Below are positions 6,321 through 10,088 of a stretch of 10,088 nucleotides of DNA, piece after piece. The DNA comes from an uncultured Ruminococcus sp. (GTDB lineage: Bacteria > Bacillota > Clostridia > Oscillospirales > Ruminococcaceae): assembly GCF_946187255.1 (NCBI RefSeq), contig NZ_CAMHRZ010000112.1, positions 1 through 10,088 on the forward strand, written 5' to 3'. Position numbers and translations under genes: made by a program. Within the stretch, counting starts at the first letter, position 1, and each line of letters begins with the position of its first letter. The notes below the pieces were generated by a model. The model searched no databases. It worked only from the letters and a program-made list of their open reading frames with translations, and was not told the DNA's origin.

Positions 6321-7289
6321 TCAGTTTTTCTGATCCTTTACGATCTCTTTCAGACCTGTTGCAAGTCCCGCGAGACTCTGTATCTCGCTGGGGATGATGA
6401 TCTTGGTAGCCTTTCCGTCGGCAGCCTTGCTGAATGCTTCCAGGCTCTTCAGCTGGATGACTGCTTCGTTAGGATTAGCAGCGTTCAGCTTTACGATACT
6501 GTCAGCCAGTGCTCTCTGTACCATTTCGATAGCCTGAGCTTCACCTTCCGCTTCAAGTATCTTCTGCTCCTTGACTGCGTCAGCCCTGAGTATCATGGAC
6601 TGCTTTTCAGCTTCGGCAGCAAGTATCTGGGATTCCTTGTCAGCCTGCGCACGGAGTATCTTGGACTCCTTTTCACCTTCGGCAACAAGTATCTGCGACT
6701 TCTTTTCAGCTTCCGCCTGAATGACCTTTTCACGTCTTTCACGGTCTGCCTTCATCTGCTTCTCCATCGCATCCTGGATCTCACGGGGAGGAAGGATGTT
6801 TTTAAGCTCAACGCGCTGTACCTTGATGCCCCAGCGGTCGGTAGCTTCGTCAAGTATAGCAGTGATCCTGGTGTTGATGATGTCTCTGGATGTAAGTGTA
6901 GCTTCCAGATCGAGATCGCCGACGATATTTCTCAGCGTAGTAGCCGTAAGGTTCTCTATCGCGGAGATAGGTCTCTCAACACCGTATGTAAACTGCATCG
7001 CATTGGTTATCTGGAAGAATACGACCGTATCTATCTGCATAGTTACGTTATCCTTTGTGATAACTGACTGCGGCTTGAAGTCAACGACCTGTTCCTTGAT
7101 GGATACCTTTTTCGCAACGCGGTCGATGAACGGCACCTTGACATGAAGTCCCGTGCCCCATGCAGCATGGAAAGTACCCAGTCTTTCAACAACATACACA
7201 TAAGCCTGCGGAACAATCTTGATATTCGAGATCACCACAAGTATGATAAAAGCTATAATGATAAGAACTATCAAAAGCGGACTTAACAT
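6321..7289 (-). CDS. SPFH/stomatin-like membrane protein (QmcA/paraslipin type)
   Basis: A 322-aa membrane-anchored SPFH-domain scaffold of the type thought to organise membrane microdomains. Residues 4-22 are one hydrophobic segment, followed by the opening IVPQAYVYVVERLGTFH and the band-7 domain to about 180 (DTVVFFQITNA; DRWGIKVQRVELKNILPP; IQDAMEKQMKADRERR). Then comes a coiled coil of six 11-residue units (192-257), and a short hydrophobic C-terminal part (LAGLATGL) typical of oligomer-forming members. Start: ATG 7287-7289 with GGAGG about 9 nt upstream. It lies 18 bp after the NfeD stop, and NfeD/SPFH pairs are very common; NfeD is thought to be the membrane partner. Terminator 6293-6314 ends the unit. 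Which subfamily (QmcA, stomatin, paraslipin) cannot be settled by eye. Confidence 0.95.
   Translation of the reverse strand: MLSPLLIVLIIIAFIILVVISNIKIVPQAYVYVVERLGTFHAAWGTGLHVKVPFIDRVAKKVSIKEQVVDFKPQSVITKDNVTMQIDTVVFFQITNAMQFTYGVERPISAIENLTATTLRNIVGDLDLEATLTSRDIINTRITAILDEATDRWGIKVQRVELKNILPPREIQDAMEKQMKADRERREKVIQAEAEKKSQILVAEGEKESKILRAQADKESQILAAEAEKQSMILRADAVKEQKILEAEGEAQAIEMVQRALADSIVKLNAANPNEAVIQLKSLEAFSKAADGKATKIIIPSEIQSLAGLATGLKEIVKDQKN
6519..6716 (-). repeat. Six 33-bp units encoding 11-residue coiled-coil repeats in the SPFH gene
   Basis: Residues 192-257 split into six units of 11: AEAEKKSQILV, AEGEKESKILR, AQADKESQILA, AEAEKQSMILR, ADAVKEQKILE and AEGEAQAIEMV. In the DNA the word AGTATC recurs every 33 bp. 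An 11-residue period favours a right-handed or nearly straight coiled coil. Similar repeats are known in SPFH proteins. Confidence 0.85.
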
Positions 7290-7307
7290 AAAATTTTACC
7301 TCCAGTT

Positions 7308-7748
7308 TCAATTCTTCTCGGTCACGATAAGCTTTGCGCCCGAGACCTCTACCACACTGACTAAAGCACCTTTTTTTATACTGCTTCCGTCAGCCGAGAC
7401 AGCAGCCCAATCGGTACCGTCGAGCTTTACTCTGCCCCTGTGACTGTCATTGTCGATATCCTCGATGACCGTAGCTGATTTGCCCACATCCAGCTCAAAG
7501 TTCGTAGGCACCGCAGCCTTCTGCACCTTTTTTGCAAGGGGTCTGGTCGCCAGAAGGAATACTATCGACGTTACGACAAACACCGCGAACTGTGCCACGA
7601 ACGGCAGCTTTGCTATCGCACAGAACATAGCCGCGAGCGAACCCAGCGCGAACCATATACTAAGCAGTCCTGCGCCGTTAGCTATCTCTACGATAACGAA
7701 AAACACGAATGCAACAGCCCAAATGATTATCATCGTTGTAACAGCCAT
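7308..7748 (-). CDS. NfeD-like membrane protein, short form with OB-fold domain
   Basis: A 146-aa protein with about three hydrophobic segments at roughly 5-24, 27-46 and 50-68, then a basic turn (RPLAKKVQK) and a soluble C-terminal beta domain (~82-144: GKSATVIEDI, GRVKLDGTDWAAVSADG, KKGALVSVVEVSGAKLIV). This is the small OB fold of NfeD C-terminal proteins. The protease domain of long NfeD proteins is absent, so this is the short membrane form that pairs with an SPFH partner, encoded 18 bp downstream. Start: ATG 7746-7748 with AAAGGAG about 10 nt upstream. Promoter 7829-7857 lies ahead with a leader of about 75 nt. It probably stabilises or tunes the SPFH assembly; that role is inferred from the pairing. 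Confidence 0.9.
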   Translation of the reverse strand: MAVTTMIIIWAVAFVFFVIVEIANGAGLLSIWFALGSLAAMFCAIAKLPFVAQFAVFVVTSIVFLLATRPLAKKVQKAAVPTNFELDVGKSATVIEDIDNDSHRGRVKLDGTDWAAVSADGSSIKKGALVSVVEVSGAKLIVTEKN

Positions 7749-7828
7749 AAATACTCAGCTCCTTTCTTTGTTTCTTATGTTCTACTTTGTCTCTCTGTGC
7801 GGAAGGCATCCCGTCTTACCGCAATATA

Positions 7829-7857
7829 ATTATACCATGAATTTTAAAAATATTCAA
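7829..7857 (-). promoter_or_regulatory. Sigma-A promoter of the NfeD-SPFH operon
   Basis: On the minus strand TTGAAT (7852-7857), a 17-bp spacer, then perfect TATAAT (7829-7834). Transcription should begin near 7822. No anti-sigma-regulated or SigW-like element (AAC with CGTA) is seen, unlike SPFH operons induced by envelope stress in Bacillus. Confidence 0.8.
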
Positions 7858-7921
7858 TAGATTTGTTTTGAATTATGTAAAATAATTAGCAGATACTATC
7901 AAAAAAACGAGCTAAAATGTG

Positions 7922-7959
7922 CCTTGATACGACAAGGAACAACACTTGTCAGTTGTCGT
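7922..7959. repeat. Cluster of alternative short inverted repeats after the flavin reductase gene
   Basis: Several exact short dyads share arms: CCTTG/CAAGG (7922-7926 with 7933-7937), GACAAG/CTTGTC (7931-7936 with 7945-7950), ACAAC/GTTGT (7939-7943 with 7952-7956) and ACGACAA/TTGTCGT (7929-7935 with 7953-7959). They cannot all form at once. On the minus strand a T7 run (7901-7907) lies too far away for a classical terminator. They may end flavin reductase transcription, but weakly. Confidence 0.4.
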
Positions 7960-7964
7960 GCAAA

Positions 7965-7984
7965 GTAAAGTGATATCACTTTAC
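7965..7984. repeat. Perfect 20-bp palindrome over the flavin reductase stop codon
   Basis: GTAAAGTGATATCACTTTAC is exactly self-complementary, centred at 7974/7975, and contains the TGA stop (7976-7978) of the minus-strand gene. As RNA it could form an 8-bp stem with an ATAT loop followed by TTTG, a weak terminator; as DNA it has the form of a protein-binding site. Confidence 0.6.
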
Positions 7985-8509
7985 ATATACTTTCTTTATC
8001 ACGCCGATATACTGATAGTGAAAATCGCCCGAAGCGTAATTTGCTTCGCATATATCCTTATTTATAAAGCTCTCCGCATTCATCTGCTGAACATAAGCCT
8101 TTTCGCATACCAGCACCAGTTTTGCCTGTTCAAAAGCAGTGGTACCGTCGGTGAATACGGGCACAAGTCCTGTTTCCTCAGCTTTGTTGCAGTCTCTGCC
8201 GCTGTGTGAACCGCAGAAAGCCAGGGCTTTTCTTTCGCTTTCATCAAAGAAGCATATAGTAAATGTATCTGCTTTGTCGATAAATACCTTTGTGTGACGC
8301 TGCGGTCTGATAACGGTCGTGAAGGTCTGCCTGCCCCACATTATGCCTGCAAAGCCCCATGAAGCTGTCATGGTGTTCCAGCCATTCTCATCGCCTGCGG
8401 TAACAAGGAACCATTCCTTGTCTATCTTTTTGAAAGGATTGAAATCCTTTTCGACGAGTGCCGAGGGCTCCAGCTCTTTAAAACCGTACTTTTCTGTAAG
8501 AATACTCAT
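7976..8509 (-). CDS. Flavin reductase-like protein, FMN-binding split barrel
   Basis: A 177-aa cytosolic protein of the flavin reductase-like/flavoredoxin family, predicted to bind FMN and to work in NAD(P)H-dependent flavin reduction or as an electron carrier. The family core is visible: WNTMTASWGFAGIMWGR (44-60), where the Thr/Ala/Ser stretch contacts the FMN phosphate, then FTTVIRPQRHTKVFID (63-78), DTFTICFF (81-88), and FCGSHSGRD (98-106) with the following NKAEETGL. The C terminus is a beta strand (YQYIGVIKKVYVK). Cysteines are scattered, with no iron-sulfur motif. Start: ATG 8507-8509; the ribosome site is imperfect (AAAGGCGG, with GGCGG 8 nt away), so expression may be modest. It is a single-gene unit with its own promoter (8563-8591). 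The electron partner is not known. Confidence 0.88.
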   Translation of the reverse strand: MSILTEKYGFKELEPSALVEKDFNPFKKIDKEWFLVTAGDENGWNTMTASWGFAGIMWGRQTFTTVIRPQRHTKVFIDKADTFTICFFDESERKALAFCGSHSGRDCNKAEETGLVPVFTDGTTAFEQAKLVLVCEKAYVQQMNAESFINKDICEANYASGDFHYQYIGVIKKVYVK

Positions 8510-8541
8510 ATCTGATGCCGCCTTTCCTGCGTAAAAATACT

Positions 8542-8554
8542 GTCCTCAGAGGAC
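8542..8554. promoter_or_regulatory. Possible operator at the flavin reductase transcription start
   Basis: GTCCTC-A-GAGGAC is an exact inverted repeat around a central A, just downstream of the leftward -10 (8563-8568), so it would cover about +2 to +14. The arms extend to TAC/GTA with a one-base bulge. Position and symmetry suggest a dimeric repressor site, although as RNA it could also fold in the leader. Confidence 0.45.
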
Positions 8555-8562
8555 GTAATAAT

Positions 8563-8591
8563 ATTATACTCTATTTTTTTTGAAAATGCAA
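8563..8591 (-). promoter_or_regulatory. Promoter of the flavin reductase gene
   Basis: On the minus strand a perfect TATAAT (8563-8568) lies 17 bp after TTGCAT (8586-8591), a weak -35 with three consensus bases. Transcription should begin near 8556, leaving a leader of about 47 nt. The weak -35 fits a regulated promoter. Confidence 0.65.
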
Positions 8592-8602
8592 CCATTTTGT
8601 AA

Positions 8603-8631
8603 TTGATTTTTTACAGAAGTCGTGATATAAT
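8603..8631 (+). promoter_or_regulatory. Candidate distal promoter upstream of argG
   Basis: TTGATT (8603-8608), a 17-bp spacer and TATAAT (8626-8631) make a good sigma-A promoter pointing to argG. Transcription would begin near 8638, giving a leader of about 240 nt that contains the inverted repeats 8638-8671 and 8668-8727 and reads through the proximal promoter. Confidence 0.6.
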
Positions 8632-8637
8632 AACAAC

Positions 8638-8727
8638 ATATAGGGCGTTTTTGTCGGGATGATGCCTATATATGCTCGGGCAAGATTTTATATTTTGCAT
8701 AGTATTTTGCATATTTCGAGCATATAT
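8638..8727 (+). ncRNA. Possible structured leader with two mutually exclusive hairpins
   Basis: ATATAGG (8638-8644) pairs exactly with CCTATAT (8665-8671). ATATATGCTCG (8668-8678) pairs exactly with CGAGCATATAT (8717-8727). The two share 8668-8671, so they compete. The 38-nt loop of the second holds two copies of TATTTTGCATA (8691-8701 and 8703-8713). I recognise no known riboswitch class, and no terminator follows, so this is a structural candidate only. Confidence 0.3.
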
Positions 8728-8756
8728 GCAGGAAATTCATTGATTATTTGCATATT
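8691..8756. repeat. Three TTTGCATA words upstream of argG
   Basis: TATTTTGCATA is repeated exactly at 8691-8701 and 8703-8713 (12-bp period, about one helical turn), and TTATTTGCATATT follows at 8744-8756. Related ATATGCA and TTATGCA words lie at 8724-8730 and 8765-8771, and GCATATATGC (8720-8729) is a palindrome. The face-of-helix spacing suggests a protein-binding array; none matches a full 18-bp ARG box. Confidence 0.4.
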
Positions 8757-8781
8757 AGCGAAATTTTATGCAGTAAACCCC

Positions 8782-8809
8782 TTGACAAATCCGAATAAAG
8801 GTGTATAAT
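8782..8809 (+). promoter_or_regulatory. Proximal sigma-A promoter of argG
   Basis: Perfect TTGACA (8782-8787), a 16-bp spacer and perfect TATAAT (8804-8809). Transcription should begin near 8816, with a leader of about 63 nt. Consensus hexamers suggest strong activity unless repressed. Confidence 0.88.
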
Positions 8810-8837
8810 ATAGATATCGTTTGACATACTATACACC
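8800..8837. promoter_or_regulatory. Possible operator: dyad spanning the argG -10 and start site
   Basis: GGTGTATAATAT (8800-8811) and ATACTATACACC (8826-8837) are inverted repeats matching at 11 of 12 positions, 14 bp apart. The left arm contains the -10. The left arm is mostly upstream of the start, so it cannot act as an RNA hairpin from this promoter and is more likely a DNA operator. TGTATA/TATACA halves recall ArgR-type sites, but this link is inference. Confidence 0.45.
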
Positions 8838-8878
8838 CAAGTGCCTGAAATTTAATCGTTTTTGGAGGAATAATAATC

Positions 8879-10088
8879 ATGGCTAAAGAAATCAAAAAAG
8901 TTGTACTTGCATACTCCGGTGGACTTGATACTTCCATCATCATCCCCTGGCTGAAGGAGAACTACAACAACTGCGAAGTTATCGCTGTTTCCGGTGACGT
9001 TGGTCAGGGCACCGAGCTCGACGGTCTGGAGGAAAAGGCTATCAAGACCGGCGCATCCAAGCTGTACATCGAGGATCTGACCGAAGAGTTCATCACCGAT
9101 TATGTTTATCCTACCGTACAGGCAGGCGCAGTATACGAGAACCAGTACCTGCTGGGTACTTCCTTTGCAAGACCCATCATCGCAAAGAGGATCGCTGAGA
9201 TCGCTATAAAGGAAGGCGCTGACGCTATCTGTCACGGCTGCACCGGCAAGGGCAACGATCAGGTAAGATTTGAGCTGGCTATCAAGGCTTTCGCTCCCGA
9301 TATGCAAATCATCGCTCCCTGGAGGATCTGGGATATCAAGTCGAGAGATCAGGAGATCGACTATGCTGAAGCACACAACATTCCCCTGAAGATAAACAGA
9401 GAGACAAACTACTCTAAGGACAAGAACCTGTGGCACCTTTCTCATGAGGGTCTGGATCTTGAGGATCCCGCTAACGAGCCTCAGTACGAGAAGCCCGGTT
9501 TCCTGGAGCTGGGTGTATCTCCCATACAGGCACCCGACAAGCCGACTTACGTTACCATCCACTTTGAAAAGGGTATCCCCACCGCTGTTGACGGCGTAGA
9601 GCTGGGCGGCAAGGATCTGGTTGCAAAGCTCAACGAGCTGGGCGGCGCTAACGGTATCGGTCTTGCGGATCTGGTCGAGAACAGACTGGTAGGCATGAAG
9701 TCGAGAGGTGTATACGAGACTCCCGGCGGAACTATCCTCTACAAGGCTCACGAGGTGCTGGAGACCATCACCATCGACAAGGAGACCGCAAGGATGAAGA
9801 GCTATATCGGCATCAAGTTTGCTGATATCGTATACAACGGTCAGTGGTTCACTCCTCTCAGAGAAGCTCTGAGCGCATTCGTTACCGAGACTCAGAAGAA
9901 CGTTACAGGCGACGTAAAGCTGAAGCTCTACAAGGGCAACATCATCAATGCAGGCGTAACTTCCCCCTATACTCTCTATGATGAGGAAGTTGCTACCTTC
10001 GATGAGGATGACGTTTACAATCAGGCTGATTCTGCAGGCTTCATCAACCTGTTCGGTCTGCCGATCAAGGTTCGCGCTAAGCTGGAGC
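8879..10088 (+). CDS. argG: Argininosuccinate synthase, nearly complete, cut by the window end
   Basis: Joins citrulline and aspartate with ATP to argininosuccinate, the step before ArgH in arginine synthesis; cytosolic homotetramer. The 403 codons seen are close to the usual ~400-aa length of the family, so only a few residues are missing. The ATP-binding PP-loop AYSGGLDTS is at 11-19. Other family landmarks follow: VSGDVGQG (38-45), LLGTSFARPIIAKR, ICHGCTGKGNDQVRFE (substrate binding), IIAPWR, NLWHLSHEG, and LVENRLVGMKSRGVYETPGG. The start ATG 8879-8881 has GGAGG at 8864-8868, 10 nt upstream. Codon use is markedly biased to GCT/ATC/AAG/CTG, as in a highly expressed gene. No argH is visible in the window. 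It is driven by promoter 8782-8809 and perhaps 8603-8631. Confidence 0.98.
   Translation, partial: MAKEIKKVVLAYSGGLDTSIIIPWLKENYNNCEVIAVSGDVGQGTELDGLEEKAIKTGASKLYIEDLTEEFITDYVYPTVQAGAVYENQYLLGTSFARPIIAKRIAEIAIKEGADAICHGCTGKGNDQVRFELAIKAFAPDMQIIAPWRIWDIKSRDQEIDYAEAHNIPLKINRETNYSKDKNLWHLSHEGLDLEDPANEPQYEKPGFLELGVSPIQAPDKPTYVTIHFEKGIPTAVDGVELGGKDLVAKLNELGGANGIGLADLVENRLVGMKSRGVYETPGGTILYKAHEVLETITIDKETARMKSYIGIKFADIVYNGQWFTPLREALSAFVTETQKNVTGDVKLKLYKGNIINAGVTSPYTLYDEEVATFDEDDVYNQADSAGFINLFGLPIKVRAKLE

Larger units (their letters stand above)
8510..8878. other. Divergent regulatory region between the flavin reductase gene and argG
   Basis: No coding gene is evident in these 369 bp. The region is AT-rich, with TATA, TTTGCATA and ATATATGC words. 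It holds one leftward and two rightward candidate promoters, a 13-bp dyad at the leftward start site, two overlapping inverted repeats, and a dyad across the proximal argG -10. It has no T-box signature and no T-rich intrinsic terminator. Each element is listed separately. Confidence 0.7.

Noticed and set aside
6315..7067. Plus-strand frame with phased repeats opposite the SPFH gene
   Set aside because: The repeats are explained by the 11-residue coiled-coil units of the minus-strand gene.
7901..7907. A7 run (T7 on the minus strand) as terminator of the flavin reductase gene
   Set aside because: No stem lies directly before the T-run; the nearest dyad ends about 15 bp away.
7946..8209. Plus-strand frame near the flavin reductase gene
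   Set aside because: Mostly the reverse strand of the conserved flavin reductase gene, with no ribosome site.
8725..8742. TATGCAGGAAATTCATTG as a classical 18-bp ARG box
   Set aside because: Half sites are one base too close and several consensus positions fail.
8821..8856. Second proximal promoter starting with TTGACA at 8821
   Set aside because: No -10-like hexamer lies 16-18 bp downstream; the nearest, TTTAAT, is about 24 bp away.
8638..8878. T-box or known riboswitch before argG
   Set aside because: No T-box sequence (AGGGTGGNACCGCG-like), no terminator hairpin with a T-run, and no core of a class I know.
8852..9751. Minus-strand open frame (299 codons) opposite argG
   Set aside because: argG on the plus strand is unmistakable; the reverse frame is a by-product of its codon bias.

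Overview
The window looks like the chromosome of a gut or rumen Firmicute, most probably a Ruminococcus-type member of the Oscillospiraceae. The base composition is moderate, and protein sequence style, strong AGGAGG-type ribosome sites and sigma-A promoters with 17-bp spacers all fit that group. This is an inference from style and gene content; no rRNA or other marker is present. No mobile element, CRISPR array, tRNA or rRNA gene is visible.

Layout. Positions 1-711 (+) hold the end of an unrecognised gene, followed by a hairpin terminator that serves both strands (793-824). From 841 to 8509 every gene is on the minus strand, in four compact transcription units read right to left. (a) 8509-7976: a flavin reductase-like protein with its own promoter and a palindrome just past the -10. 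(b) 7748-6321: a membrane NfeD-like protein and an SPFH/stomatin-like protein, with promoter 7829-7857 and terminator 6293-6314. (c) 6186-4765: a cysteine-rich pentapeptide-repeat protein translationally coupled to a bacterial-type poly(ADP-ribose) glycohydrolase (PARG, TIGR02452 family), with promoter 6219-6247 and terminator 4726-4756. (d) 4643-841: a GlgX-type alpha-glucan debranching enzyme, an RlaP-like nucleotidyltransferase and an acyl-CoA thioesterase, with promoter 4679-4707 and terminator 793-824. At the right edge, argG (argininosuccinate synthase) runs on the plus strand from 8879 and leaves the window a few codons from its expected end.

How the genes work together. NfeD and SPFH are a well-known membrane pair. 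The debranching enzyme probably serves storage or dietary glucan turnover, but its two operon partners have no obvious link to it. The pentapeptide/PARG pair is the most suggestive unit: a possible gyrase- or DNA-mimicking beta-helix made with an enzyme that removes ADP-ribose. The 369-bp divergent region before argG is unusually dense, with two candidate plus-strand promoters, overlapping inverted repeats that cannot form together, three TTTGCATA words and a dyad across the proximal -10. It is the best place to look for undescribed regulation. All calls come from reading the sequence; no database search was possible.
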